From assembly GCA_000328365.1 (NCBI GenBank), contig KB302535.1, positions 98,352 to 162,351 on the forward strand: a stretch of 64,000 bases of DNA, written 5' to 3'. The position numbers were made by a program, and so were the translations under genes. Numbering within the stretch: the first letter of the stretch is position 1; every line of letters starts with the position of its first letter. This document shows, one piece after another, positions 49,900 to 63,042 of the stretch. This DNA is from Capitella teleta (Eukaryota; Annelida; Polychaeta; Capitellidae). The notes under the pieces are model-generated. The model ran no database searches and had not been told where the DNA came from. It saw only the letters and a list, made by a program, of their open reading frames with translations.

Positions 49900-52079
49900 T
49901 AGATTGCACATTAAACAGTCGACAGTTAGAATCTCAAATAGCCTTTTTCATGTTGAATTTAATAGCATCTTTACATTTAAAGGGTCCTATATAAATAAAG
50001 TGATCCATCCGAAACTGGAATAGACGTGGCTTTTAGAAATATTTGACAAAGAGGAAGCAAAGGTGCAAATGGACCGAAATGATCATATTTGACCCTCCAC
50101 GACAAAATCAGTCTAAAGTCGTAAAATAACATTTCTGACATTTTGGTATATTCATAGAGCTACCAATTACCTTTAATATGATATAAAAATTAAATAAATA
50201 TCTCTTTTTGTTAGGAAGATATGAGAATTTGAATCATGCAACCATCGGGATGTCAAAATGCGGGAAAATGTGATAGAATGTTGTGAAGAATTTTTTTCGT
50301 GCACGTGCGTTGCCATGGTAACGGAACATATTTCAGAGTTGACAGCATAACCCGAACTATGACCCGATGCAAAAGCCTTCTATTGGCTACACTTGTACCA
50401 ACAGACAGACTTTACTCTCCCGGCCTTGTTCAGCGAAGTCCCTGTGCCGCAGATGGTCCATCTCATCCATGAACTCTTCTCAAAATTCGTGTAACCCAAA
50501 GAACACTCAATTTGTGAAATCTCAGCCTATGAACTTTCAATTTTGCACATCTATCTATCTACTCAGATAGATTTCAAGTGTCATTGTGATACCTATTTCG
50601 TGGCACAATTTGCCATACCCAGATAGCACTCAGGTGTCGGTTATATGCCATTTAAACATCATCATTGCCACAGAAGTATCGCTTCTTGCCACTGTCATTC
50701 TTTTGCCACTTTTGTGGCGAGAATTATACACATAAGAAAATATCTGTGCCACATAGATGAAACTTCTCTGACAAGAAAGGAATTAAAATTATCACGTGCC
50801 ACAATCATGCACTTTTTCATTCACATATCTGGCGGCTTATCTGAAAGCATTCAACCAATTAAGCCGCTGAGCAAATGCAAATAGTGTGTGTTTGTTCCAG
50901 CCCAGCCACAAGGGCACTGGCAATTAAAGGCCAAACGTTATAATGTAACAAGGCGTTAATGTAGTCGATGACAGAAAGCATTGGCCTCAGATGTTGAATA
51001 GACAGGAAACGTTAATGACCAATCAAAATAAGACTGATAAATAAAATATTACGTGCAATATGTAAGAAGAACGAAACTGGACAAATTGTGACGCCGCATG
51101 GCGAAATGAGTCGCTTGTCACAACAACAAATTGTCAACTTATCGGTTTCATGTAGGCAAAGTTACAGCCATTAGTCGTTGATTAGACTAGTATCAGTGGG
51201 AGTGACGAACAGTCAGTAAATTTAAAGCCGAGAATAAAAGAGTAAATCCGAAAGGTGCTCCGTTGCCATGGCGACGCATCAGGAATCATATTTCATGTAA
51301 TAGTATTTATATATCAGCATTTGCGATAAACGACACATTTCAGTGTGCGGCGTCACAATTATAAGCTTATAGGCGAAAAAATTCTCGAAAAAATATGAGA
51401 TAGAGATTCATGTTATTAAAATTCTAAATGGTGAAATTCAAATTTCCTCTCACAATATTTGTAAAATATGAGGTCATTGTTTCTCACCTTGATAGTAAAT
51501 GAGCTGCTACTTTGATGAAAGATCGAGACGTCGATGGTTGAATTTACCAAGAGGCTGAGTTGTGGTAACTTTGGAAATGGCGATGTAATCGTGTAGACAT
51601 TCGTTAGCTTTGAAAGCGAGAGGGGAACTAATGAGTGGAGAAGCCGGGGATTATTTTTATATATCGTCATTACGACCGTTAATAGCCTGCTCGACAGATC
51701 TCTGCTTCAGCTTGACTCCGCCCTAAGTGTGCGCTCGAGCGTGCAAGCGAGCTTGAAGCAGGGAGGCGGAGCATAGCTCCAAGCCCTTTAATCTTCTGCT
51801 CGTGTTTGTTAAAGTACTGAAATATTTCGCCTTTCACGTCACCTCCACGTATTTACACTTAACGCTTAAAGCGCGATAGCTCCTGCCTGCTGGTCAATGC
51901 GGGCCACGTCAGGCTCACGTCGCCTGCAGGTGACCATGAGAGCGCGCAGATCAAGTACTCGCGCCACGTTAGCCTAATGTTACCTGCAGGTGACCAAAAT
52001 TTACACCTGCTGGTAACGTTAGGGGAATGTTCCGTGTTTGCTGGGTGGATTTCTTTAATTAACTCTAGCTTCAAATGCG
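49900..52079. other. Gene-poor stretch, no firm gene
   Basis: Near 51890-52040 a diverged direct repeat (GCCACGT...CCTGCAGGTGACCA) occurs twice, with a third partial copy. The open segment at 51489-51670 is described with 49796-49868. Nothing else was supported. Confidence 0.4.
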
Positions 52080-52649
52080 CGCGGTCTTTTGTCGGCAATT
52101 CATTAAATATTATCACAAGCACACCAACAACAATGCCTTAATTAGTCGATATCCACGGTCTATTGATTTTAGGAGTCAGCCCAGCTCTGGTCGCGGTCTT
52201 TTGTCGGTCATTCATTAAAGATCATCACAAATGCACCAACAACAATGCCCTATAGCTTAGTTGAAATCCACAGTCCGTTGATCTTTGAAGTCAGCCGATC
52301 AAAGCTCTGGTCGCGGCGTAAACAGAGGAGAGATAAAAGCTGCTGACTGCTTTGTGGGGGCGGAGATGTCTGATGCTTTGTAAACTACTGACTATCTCTC
52401 TCTCTCTCTTTGAAGTTACCAAACTGAGAAATATGCTCATCGAATTTTTCGACTTCGAGCTGCAGATCAAAAGTATGTCTCGAGGACACTGAAAACACTT
52501 CGACACAAGGATAAATTCAAGGATGAGACGTTCGAGGGACGGATGTTAATGCTAATAGTAAAGTATAGGAGAATCGTCGGGACTATAAAAACACTTCGAC
52601 ACAAGGAGACATTCGAGGGACGGACGTTCGATACATCGAGGTTTTACTG
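52080..52649. mobile_element. Pogo-like MITE, family B copy 2 (left end missing), with internal duplication
   Basis: The right end read inward is CAGTAAAACCTCGATGTATC beside TA (52650-52651). It matches the right half of 17055-17978. A block of about 120 bp (GGTCTTTTGTCGG...TCAGCC) is present twice in tandem here and once in the other copy. No matching left terminus was found. Confidence 0.7.
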
Positions 52650-52651
52650 TA

Positions 52652-53170
52652 GTTGAGTCTTAGTTCGAGCCCTGGCTCTGGTTACACTGTTTCCAGAAAC
52701 TGCTAGAAACGACCACTAATTAACGCTTTTTTCTTGTTAAAATAATTCATAATGACTACACTCACTAGAGGCCAAACATGGAATCAATTAAAGTTGAAAT
52801 TAAACCAGTTTATAGTCTAAAATGCACATAATTGTTGTTGCACTTTGATGTTAAAGGGAAGGAGAACTGGTTAAAATGGACTTTGAGTCGTTATTTGATG
52901 CACCAAAGATGATTCCTATGCCTGGCCCACACAAAGAATATCATTTCTAATGATTTTGCAAGAGATATAATGCTAATTAGGCGTGATGTCAGACCCAGTC
53001 ATGAAACATCAAGTTCCAATCTTTTACAATAAGCCTCGTCATATCAGCATGTCCTGGATATTTTTTTTTTTTTCGGAAATAGAAATAATAATCATTTTGC
53101 CACCAGTCAGGTGCAAACTTTTTTTTCGTGATTCCTCTTATTTTAACAAGTGGTTTTCTAGGACACCTAC
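52652..53170. other. Intergenic, nothing recognised
   Basis: A T-run occurs near 53061-53073. No coding signal could be supported before the LINE target site. Confidence 0.4.
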
Positions 53171-53201
53171 CACAGTTTCTCATCCTGAAACAGTAAATAA
53201 G

Positions 53202-53866
53202 CTGTGGTTCTAACCACACTCCTCTACTCGCTGAATCATGGACAACCTACCGACGCCATGAAAGGAAACTTAATCATTTTCACCTTAATAGTCTTCGAAA
53301 AATCTTCCACATCCGCTGGCAAGACAAAGTGCCAGACACAGAGGTGCTCGAGAAGGCCAAGCTTCCAAGTATTCCTACAGTCCTAAAGAAAACTCAACTG
53401 CGATGGGCTGGTCATGTCTCCAGAATGGACGACAGCCGCCTCTCCAAACAAATCCTCTTTGGGGAACTAGCAGAGGGCGCATGCTCTCACGGAGGCCAGA
53501 AGAAGCGGTTCAAAGATAATCTAAAAGCGGCCATGAAAGAATTACACATTGATCCAGCTCACTGGGAAACCCAAGCCGCAGACCGAGCTGCCTGGCGCAC
53601 AACTCTCCACAAAAGTGCAGACACATATGAGAAGGAGAGGATCGCAACAGCAAAAACCAATCGAAGACTGATTAAGCAGAGGCTCAACGACCCTAGCGTC
53701 AGTGTGTTGCTTTCATCACTGACCTGCCCTCACTGCAACAGAAACTTTCAGGCAAGAATAGGCCTCATCAGTCATCTCCGAACTCACCCCTCATCACCAA
53801 CCCCATCACACTCATAAAATGGATCATGGATGAAGATGGTCATCTTCTATACAGGACGAACACCAC
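53202..53866 (+). mobile_element. 5'-truncated LINE, C-terminal end of reverse-transcriptase ORF
   Basis: It encodes ESWTTYRRHERKLNHFHLNS, IFHIRWQDKVPDTEVLEKAK, then QLRWAGHVSRMDDSRL, WETQAADRAAWR, and ends with a C2H2-like CPHCNRNFQARIGLISHLRT before a stop at 53815-53817. This is the familiar 3' end of a non-LTR retrotransposon ORF2 in many marine invertebrates. One frame change is needed near 53225; the rest is open. A 31-bp duplication flanks it (53171-53201 and 53867-53897, one mismatch), so truncation happened at insertion. No poly-A tail is present. Confidence 0.92.
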
Positions 53867-53897
53867 CACGGTTTCTCATCCTGAAACAGTAAATAAG

Positions 53898-54530
53898 TCA
53901 TACTGATGCTTTCATTTTGTAAACAAAAAGATGTCCGATCATGGCAAAGAATGAAGATGAAGGGGCATTTTCTGACTTCTCTGCTCTCGTTGGGCAGATC
54001 ATAAGCTATGCCTACACCCTGCGATAAAGAGAACTTTGGTCAATCGTCACATATCGTCTTGAAATGGACAAACGTAATCAGGAGGCCGGCCAGTCACCCT
54101 TGCTCGATACTCAGAATCAACAGACACACTGTCAAGAACACTAAACAGCAATCCAGAAAAGTACAACCAAGTGAGTAAATTTAATTTAATTGAACTGCTG
54201 CCGCATTGGCCTCGGTAAAATATCAATTCAGAGGTGAACATTAGAATAAAAAATATCATCTAGTTGATTACACTATAGGTCACAAGTGTAACCATTGGTA
54301 ATTACCAACCAAGGAGCTTGTATAACTGTATATTAATGTATATATGGTTATTAAGGCTACTTGCTACTAACTGATCTCAGATCTCATTATGTGATCATAA
54401 TGGGAATGTATTAATTTCATGCAAACGAATATTTCTGGCACACTCGTGGGCTTATGATCTAGTCATCTACGAAATTATACTACTACTTTCAGTACTTTGC
54501 ATTTATAAATATTTAATGTATGATTAAATA
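53898..54530. other. Intergenic, nothing recognised
   Basis: No coding or repeat structure could be supported between the LINE and the next MITE. Confidence 0.4.
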
Positions 54531-55014
54531 CACTAAAAGCTCATTACAACGACACTCATTACACTGGCAAATTCACTTATCGACAGCTTTTTGGTCAAAA
54601 CCGATCTGCCACAATGTTGAAAGCTCGATTCACTGACAAAATTCACTGTCCCGACACTGACAGGCAAAGCGCCAAACAATGTGCCTTCAACATTGAATTT
54701 TAGCTCATTACAACAACAGGCCATTGCCTTGAGGTCGCTCATGTTCAATGACCCGCGACGGACAACTCACATGAATTAAAGTTCTGATGTAGTCGGCATG
54801 TTATTGTTGCAATGTTTGCTTAAGCCTTTGTAAAAATATCAAAGATTCAATTGAATGGTTTGTTGGTAAACAGCTCAGATGAAAGGATTAAAGCTGTGAA
54901 CGCCAACGCTGAACACAGAGAGCAAAATGCACATCTCCCGCTCAATTAAAGCAACGGATAGGTAGCGATCGCCTTTATTGGCTTTCAAAGTGTCGGTGTA
55001 ATGAGCTTTTACTG
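54531..55014. mobile_element. Pogo-like MITE, family C, 484 bp
   Basis: The left end CACTAAAAGCTCATTACAAC and the right end, inward, CAGTAAAAGCTCATTACACC are flanked by TA (54529-54530, 55015-55016). A second inward repeat of the motif TTTAGCTCATTACAACAACA occurs internally near 54700. No complete transposase is seen. Confidence 0.85.
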
Positions 55015-55119
55015 TAAATGATTAGGTTGCAGGACGTCCTCCTTCCAAAAGGCAGTTTACCGGCATTCATTTTCAAGCAGATTAAAAACATAATCTGGTT
55101 AACTCCCATTCATGTTGTT

Positions 55120-55121
55120 AC

Positions 55122-55179
<58 letters not shown>
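55120..55179. repeat. (AT)n microsatellite
   Basis: A pure run of about 29 AT dinucleotides. Confidence 0.98.
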
Positions 55180-55181
<2 letters not shown>

Positions 55182-55929
55182 TGTCGGCAAGCATCACGTC
55201 GGAGTCACCACTATAACGATGCCAGACCTATTACACAAATTTGTTATACAATGATTTTATTGAAGGAAAACAGTGGCTTATATCTGATGATTTTGATTAG
55301 ATCTATTATTGGTTGGAGAGTGATGAGTTGAGTTGTTACAGGTTGCTCTCGCACAATTATTTGGTTTGAGAGTGCTACTTTTGTGATTGTCGCTCTAAAA
55401 CCAACACAAAGCAGAGTATGCATTGAAGCGCCATGAAACAGATATTATCCCATGATGCTCGTTCAGAGGCTCATCTGATACAGCTTTCTTCATGATCACT
55501 CACCACTTAGATTGAAATGTTCCTTCCTCATTTAAAATTAATCTTTTACTCGATTTATTTGCATAAATGGACGCAGGATAATTTAGTTCTCACACAATGT
55601 AAACATCCGCTAGCAGTACATTGCTTAGATTGAAATTTTGCGCCTTTCTTGGAAATCAGGTGGCGTCCTACAAAAAGTTTAAAACTGAAATTTTTAGAAG
55701 AGTCAAAAACTACTGACGTGAGATATGATTAGAATGAATGTTTTGTGATGTATTCATGTGAAAATTGTGGCTATTGTTATATTATAGTTGGTGAAATGCA
55801 ATTTTTCATAAAGAAATGCTAGCTTTGTATGGCAGACCATATGCCGCATATTTATGACGCATTTGATAGGCCTGTGTCACACGGCGTCAATGATTTGAAC
55901 TCTAGTATCTTTTTAGTTCGATGGGAAAA
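55180..55929. other. Intergenic with dispersed repeat copy 2 (55592-55680)
   Basis: The repeat matches 47813-47902. No gene was seen. Confidence 0.5.
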
Positions 55930-57077
55930 CGAAAATACTTAATACAGTGCGCCCATTTACAGTGTAGTGCGTCCGGTGAAGTTGATGTAAATTAGGGGAA
56001 TACCCAAAAATGCATAACATCAATATCATGATTCCACAACATCTTGATGCATTAAACAATTCCTCTGCAGTCGATATTATTGAAAATACGTGAACAAATA
56101 CAAATATTGAAAAAATTAAAATAAATAGACTATTGTGAAATAAATTACCACAAAATCATGATCTTCCTGCCATGTTAACGTCCCATAGAACCCTGAACCA
56201 CGTTGCCATATCATGAATATTACATGACTTCATGTAAAAAACTCAACATCTACTTCATCCACGTGGTATTCTGGGACGTCTTACAGCCTCGTGACCCCTC
56301 CCGTTGCCAATTAATACCTCTAGGGTGATTATGTAAGGTAATCTTCTNNNNNNNNNNNNNNNNNNNNNNNNNNNNNNNNNNNNNNNNNNNNNNNNNNAAG
56401 TAGATGTTGAGTTTTTTACATGAAGTCATGTAATATTCATGATATGGCAACGTGGTTCAGGGTTCTATGGGAATTTAACATGGGGAGAAGATTACCTTAC
56501 ATAATCACCCTAGAGGTATTAATTGGCAACGGGAGGGGTCACGAGGCTGTAAGACGTCCCAGAATACCAGGTGGATGAAGTAGATGTTGAGTTTTTTACA
56601 TGAAGTCATGTAATATTCATGATATGGCAACGTGGTTCAGGGTTCTATGGGAATTTAACATGGGGAGAAGATTACCTGACATAATCACCCTAGAGGTATT
56701 AATTGGCAACGGGAGGGGTCACGAGGCTGTAAGACGTCCCAGAATACCACGTGGATGAAGTAGATGTTGAGTTTTTTACATGAAGTCATGTAATATTCAT
56801 GATATGGCAACGTGGTTCAGGGTTCTATGGGACGTTAACATGGCAGGAAGATCATGATTTTGTGGTAATTTATTTCACAATAGTCTATTTATTTTAATTT
56901 TTTCAATATTTGTTCACGTATTTTCAATAATATCGACTGCAGAGGAATTGTTTAATGCATCAAGATGTTGTGGAATCATGATATTGATGTTATGCATTTT
57001 TGGGTATTCCCCTAATTTACATCAACTTCACCGGACGCACTACACTGTAAATGGGCGCACTGTATTAAGTATTTTCG
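55930..57077. mobile_element. Palindromic foldback-like element with 180-bp tandem repeats
   Basis: The left arm 55930-56347 and the right arm to 57077 are inverted copies over roughly 400 bp, beginning CGAAAATACTTAATACAGTG on both sides. Inside, a 180-bp unit starting AAGTAGATGTTGAGTTTTTT repeats at 56398, 56578 and 56758, with one inverted unit on the left. The switch of orientation falls in the 50-N gap. No coding capacity is visible. The arms are almost identical, suggesting recent formation or gene conversion. Confidence 0.88.
56348..56397. other. Assembly gap (50 N)
   Basis: It sits at the turning point of the palindrome, so the number of 180-bp units is unknown. Confidence 1.
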
Positions 57078-57268
57078 GCACTGTGCATAAGGACATGCAT
57101 GGGAAAAACTGAAAATGTATTCGATAAAAATTCCTATTTGAAAACGACATCACTTTAATTTTCGGAAAATTCAATGAAATCATCGAAATCCTTTCAATGT
57201 CTCTCACAATTTTGCGAGGTAATGTAAACAAATAAAGTGTAAAATGAACTAAAAATTGCTCGGACAGA

Positions 57269-58425
57269 ATGTTCTCAATCCTATTATTTATCTCTTATTT
57301 CGTTCCAAACGTATCACTGGATTCGTATTTATCGAATGCAATTGTCAAAATGTCTTCGTTGTGTTGTTCACTTCGCTCTTCTTGTTCGATTTTAAAGAAG
57401 CAATCGCTACATTTGAGTCACAAAGGATTGGCGATGAATCGATATCAAGCTATGTTGTACCATGCAGGAAAAACACTGACTGTCAAAGCTAGATTTCTTC
57501 CCCACATTAAGCGAAACAACTTTCTTCCTGTCACTCGCCTCAGTCAAGTGCGTTATGATTGCAATCCTAGCGTTCAAGAATCTTGTGAACTATTTTCTTC
57601 TCGTTCTTATGGGGATACTGAAAGATGCAAAACGACGAGAAAGGTTTCTCCAAATATTGACATCTCGAACTTTGTCTCACATGGAAGCATTTTATCTCTA
57701 CCTCAAGTCCGAAAGTTATCTCAATTTGCTTCTCAAGGTGGATTTCTTTCGCCCTCGAGTCGTGGAATGCACACCCGTACCGCTCGTTCGAAACATGTGA
57801 TCAAAGAGGAATTGGACACTGAAGCTCAGTATGAAAAACTGCACCAGCAGGCGCATGGCTGGGTGAGTGGTTGAATTGATTGATTCAGCAAAATTGACTA
57901 AATTTATTTCACATGCTTTCTTTTCCAGACAATTCGCTTGGCCAATGAAAATGGTGTGTATTTTTACAGTCCACATTTTCTCCACTATATAAAGCTACAT
58001 CACGATGGTGCATAGTATCATCCATGAAATTCTTCTATTTGCAGGCTATATGTCATGGTGTAGAAACACATATATCGGGACAGTAATCGCGGTAACAGTG
58101 AACATGCAGGCCCCCATGATTCAGTACGCCAATGAAGCATCCATTTGTAAGCACCCTTGCGCAAGTTAAGCTCCTTCTAATGACTGTAATTTCAGTATTT
58201 CTATTCATGTGTGGAATCAACATGTTCTGTGGGACGGCCTCTTTCTTATATTGCATTACATCACAGCGAGATAGAATTATGCTCTCTCGACCCACATGGT
58301 TCCTCCAGGTCACCCTCGCCATTTGTCACATGATCTTGTGGCTGGGTGCTGTTAGCGTTTATCTTGGATTCGCTGGCGAAGAAGAGGAGGAGAAGGAGGA
58401 AAAAAGTACAATTAAATATGTCTAG
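57269..58425 (+). CDS. TMEM160-like mitochondrial membrane protein, 4 exons
   Basis: Exons 57269-57862, 57929-57953, 58045-58146 and 58196-58425 give 316 residues in frame. The N-terminal half is Ser/Arg/Lys-rich, as in a mitochondrial targeting sequence; MSSLCCSLRSSCSILKKQ at 57350 is a good alternative start. The conserved part runs HQQAHGWTIRLANENGYMSW, CRNTYIGTVIAV, FMCGINMFCGTASFLYCI and LGAVSVYLG, then an acidic tail. The order (helix, SW.RN, then three hydrophobic spans, G.ASF/Y and YLG/YMG) fits TMEM160, a small inner-membrane protein of unclear function. The long N-terminus exceeds the human protein (188 aa). It starts about 190 bp after the palindromic element and converges with BRF1. 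Confidence 0.7.
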
Positions 58426-59628
58426 TTTAATTTATTCTACATAACGAAACCATTTCAGCATTTGTAATTGTGATTATTGATTAGAATTTAGAAATATTTG
58501 AATTGATGAATGGAGGTTAATGACCTTCTTTATCAAGGAGTTTTACCAAATTTGATGTATTTCTTTTTCTGTTTGGTGCTAATCACACTGTTGCGAAAGT
58601 TTTTCATTCAGGGAATTTTCAATCGATGTTGTAAGATTTGTGTAACAGTTTGGGTAAAATTACAATGACAAAAACCTCAGAATTGGTGGCTGATTTTCTC
58701 CAAAATATGCAACACACATTTTACACTGATTGCGATTTTATTCATTTTTTGTTTTGTTTCTTGGTTCAGGGAGTCTTGAATAAATTTAATAATGATTTAC
58801 CATTTGCTTTTTCTAATTATTTATGTAGGGTCATATGGTCAAAAATGCATAATGTCAAAGAACTTGGACACTAAGAAGGCCAATCTCCCAATCGTAATCG
58901 CTCAAAGCTACCAGAGAGGCCACTCGAATGGCGAGAGAGGCCTGAACTAGAACTTCTGTCACCGGTCTATGAGAGGCAAGCATGATCATTCGCAAAGAAT
59001 ATCAATTTACAGCATAATTAAGTGAAGGTGTGTCGCCAATACACAGCATGTAGCTGAAGATATCTCATTCCTGCACAGATATCTGGTTATTAAACATGCA
59101 CTTAGCACTAGCAGAGTTGGCCTTCTTAGTTCTTTAATAATGATCAATTACAGGAATCAATGCATCCAGGTACCTTAGGAATTTCTCAAATGACGTTCTT
59201 CATAAATCTGTGAATAATTTCATAAAAATTAAAGATAAAAATTCATGAATAATTTAGTGCTACCAACGCGCAGTTTGTCGCCCAAATGTATCTAGCTTTT
59301 GACTACAGTATCCTGCGTTATGAAGGAATTTCAAGAGTGGTATCATTGCTAAACCTTTTATTCAATTGCAAGCATACAAATACCAGCATTCATTTCCGCA
59401 CTCAAAAATACATCAATAACTCATTAATGAACAAATGCAAATTGCCTCTAGTTAACAAAAAACATAGCTGCCTTTGAGAATGCGACCGACCAGAAATTCA
59501 TTTGTGATCAAATTCCAACCGCAATAAATAAATCTCATAAGTTATATGATAAGGCCAAAAACCGCACGAATTTGGTAAAGACAATAATTACATCCTCAGA
59601 AATTAAAATTCCATTGTTTGAAGTTAGC
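58426..59628. other. Convergent intergenic region between the TMEM160-like gene and BRF1
   Basis: Presumed 3' UTRs on both sides. Short ORFs show no family resemblance. Confidence 0.45.
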
Positions 59629-62086
59629 TCAGTCATCATAATCATAACCATCATCTTGGTAATCGTCAATATCTGAGAAGAATAAATACATAAAATATGC
59701 GTAAAAATTATGCATATTAATCTGACCTCCTCCATGACCCAAGAGTTGAGCAGCACTGATATGGTCATCCTCCTCTCCCTCCTCTTCTTCCTCCTCTTCA
59801 GCCTCCTCATCTAATAAAAGGAGTTTACATTAAAGCCTTTGGCCCATTGCCAGCAACTCACCTGCTTCATACTGCACGGGGCCAGACTCCACGATCACCT
59901 CTGGAACTTTGGAGACAGTCGCTGGTTCAGATTTTGCAGCAATCATGGGCTCTACTTTGAGTTTTTTCTTTGGTGGCTCCTGAGGAGAAAAAAAAAAAAA
60001 TTTATTCAAGAAAACAAACAGAAACAATTCAGAATTTCTTTCCTTTTCAAATTGATCACATGGAGCACAACATCCCAAAAAAATACCAACCTCAGTTTTG
60101 ACGGTATCCACCGCCAGTCTGAATCGAGACTTAAGCCGAACAGGAGTAGCCTCAAGGGGCCCAGTGCCCAATAGAGAGGCAGCTGGATCAGGTTGAGCAG
60201 GAGCGGGCCCATCCGTCTTCAGACCTTTGAGAACATCGTAATTAATTTTGTTGGAGATCTTCTTCTCCTGGAGCATTTTCTCAATGGCTTCTCCTGCAGT
60301 CTGAGCTTCCACTTTGATTGAGGATTTCTTTTTAGTCTGTCTCCGTCTCTGTTGATATCAAGCATTGGAAATAAATTTTCACAACTATTTTAATAATGTT
60401 GACAAACTTTTTTTGTTTCCGGCTTGTCTTTATTGTCTTCAGCTTCTCTCGCTCGCTTCTCCTCAAGTTCTGATTAATTATAATAAATTAAATAATTGAT
60501 TAATTAATAAGTTAACAAGAGCAGGGTACCTTTCTGCTCTTTCAAGTAATCGCCGTTCACTCGCAACCAGATCATAGTTTTGATTTTCACTTCGTCCTCA
60601 TTGAGCAAAAGCTATGAAAAATAATCACCCTTTTGTAATTAACTTGAGTATTTAATTACAACGCTAACCTTATCAATTTCCTCGTCGTCAATTCCTGAGA
60701 GATCCAGTTCCCCAGATCCTGAATCTTTGCTTTCATCCTGATCTGGTCTGGCTTCTGAGGAGAAGAATGAAATTAATTAAATCATTAACTGGTAAATCTG
60801 TGGCAAAGAAATAATCGACAGAGCCTCAATGCATAGAGAGGGTGGCATACCGGATGACATGGTGAAATGAAGATCACTAAAAAAAATTAACGAAATTGAC
60901 AACCAGACGAAACATGACATGAATAAAAAAAGCGAAATAAACATTTCACAGGAGAAAATTCCAAGTTTGCATAAATTTGCATAAATTATAATAAAACTAC
61001 CTGCTGGAGTCTGCAGACATTCCTCAATGGATGCCTTGATGCCTAAACTGGCAACACTAGGACGCTGTGACATGACGTTCTTCTCCACTTTCATCGCTTC
61101 CTTCAATTCCACCGTCTGTAAGACCTCCACCGCAACCATTTCGTCATCTCCGATGATATCCAAGGGCGTTGACTTTGAGCCAGGGGTCAGAGGCCCATCT
61201 TCATTCTCATTAAAATAAACGGAATCCCCAAGGACTTCTTTTAATGTTTGTTTGTCCATGTACTGTTTGTATTGCGATAACTCCTCATCCAAATCTGACA
61301 AAGATGGCACTTTTTCTGCTTCCTTCTCCGCTTCTGCTGGCTCTGAAGAAAACAGAAAAGAAATTAAAATAAAAATTGATACAGAAAAAGAAGACGATCA
61401 CCGTACCAGTGGACCCTGGGGGAGGTGCCATGTATTTTTTAAAGCGTTTGTGTTTTTGTAACAGTGAATCTTCAATGGCATTGTCTATCGTTTTCTGTAG
61501 TTCTGAGATCTCCGATGACAGCTCCATAAACTGACTGCTATCCTCCAGCTAACACAGAGAAAAAGAAATCAGTGAGAGTCGGAGAGCGCAAATTCCGCCT
61601 CAATACCTGCGCCAATTTGGCCTTTTTCTTTCCCTCAGTGAAGCAAGGCGGGTCCATCTCCTCCTCTAAATCAACCTTCTGGAACTCTTCGATCGTCAAC
61701 TGACTCGAAGGAGTTGATTCAAACTCCGCCAATCTACAAGTAAAACAAACGTTACACAAGAACTACAAACAGATCCAAAACAAACTACCTTTTGCGTATC
61801 GTGCTCTCACCAATCTTCACCACACGAATCATGTCTTTGATTGTGCGGTTGAAATTATGAATGCGGGATGCAACCAGCAGAGCTGAAATTATACACCCGT
61901 GACCCCAATGTACTTAGACAGTGTTGTGACCTTCACCTGCCCCACAGAGCCCTGAGGGTCGCCTCCCTTGCGCCATCCAATCTCGCTTCATCCTGGAAAC
62001 CAGGCGCAGGGCTGTCATGGAAACCTCGTGCGTTTTATCCTCAAATTCCAGTTTATGAGCGAAGCGGTGAATATACAAACAGGGAT
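59629..62086 (-). CDS. BRF1: BRF1, TFIIIB 90-kDa subunit, C-terminal 12 exons (N-terminal half absent here)
   Basis: Exons 62086-61937, 61882-61789, 61733-61607, 61548-61407, 61342-61001, 60754-60669, 60611-60530, 60469-60405, 60348-60091, 59979-59862, 59810-59727 and 59672-59629 give about 530 residues. They cover the end of the second cyclin fold ([52 protein letters not shown]), the conserved region with [20 protein letters not shown], the [16 protein letters not shown] block and an acidic end. BRF1 assembles TFIIIB for RNA polymerase III. The first exon has a proper acceptor, so coding continues upstream, yet 62087-63042 shows no zinc ribbon or first cyclin repeat and an arylsulfatase occupies the next position. 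Confidence 0.92.
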
Positions 62087-63042
62087 CTGTAAAAAGCAAA
62101 AAATCTCAAATTGAAATGAAATTCACTTGGAAAAACTACATATAATAAAAAAAATCAGTTGGAAAAACTATAAATAATTGAAAAAATCAGTTGGCTAATA
62201 TTTCTTTCATCTTAAAACTATCAGGTTTATTTCTTTGGGGATCAAAGATCTATGAGAGGAAAGGATTCATGTCGCACACACAGAAATGGAACCAGACAAA
62301 TTTGGATTAATAAGTCCGATGATCATTGATCTGAGCCAAACATTATATTTACAATAATTCCTCATTTCCCATGATTGACCTATAGGGTCGAATTATTTCC
62401 ACCATCTATGCAATTAAATAATGAATCAAGCAGCTATAGTTCCTAGTGCTAATTTCAGTAATTTGAAGAACTGAACTCTATAGAAGTTCAGTAAAACGTA
62501 CTAAATAATTTGTAATGAGTTTTCCTGTATTATATCACTGTGTCACACAAAAGTTTTTGATGAGCAAAGTCCAACATGGCAGGAATGCACATTTCACAGA
62601 CACGCCAAATACACAGAAGAAAGAGCTTGAATAGAGAATACCGTTCTTTTGAGAACAAAATTTAACTAAGTTCAGACTGGCTTGTTTGTTCATAGATTTG
62701 AATTGAAGTCAATGAATGATGAAAATAGAATTTAACACAGCTCAACATTTTTTCAAAGTGTAGATGAGTAAATTTATTATTTAAAACATCAAAGAAGACA
62801 GTAAATCTCATGAGAGGTCAAAACCTCATGAAATTTTAGCTGCTTTAAGCACCAAAAGGAATAGATAAAAACTTAAGAAGAACGCACAATTATTAAAAAC
62901 ATTTAACGGAGATTATTTGATAAATATCTCAATCACAGTCAGCAGCTGCCTTCAAAATAGGCTCAAAATTAACCTGAAGATTTCTATATTTGGCAAAATC
63001 AGTGAAATCAACAAACTAAAAATATAGTTTAAGCAGATAGCC
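62087..63042. other. Gap between BRF1 and the arylsulfatase, no exon seen
   Basis: AT-rich, searched for the missing BRF1 exons without success. A minus-strand AATAAA (plus-strand TTTATT) near 62773 could serve the arylsulfatase. Confidence 0.5.

Noticed and set aside
55018-55254. ORF with Tyr-Ile repeats
   Set aside because: Product of the AT microsatellite.
60849-60874. Small extra BRF1 exon (26 bp)
   Set aside because: Splice-like borders exist, but including it breaks the downstream frame; skipping it keeps the frame.
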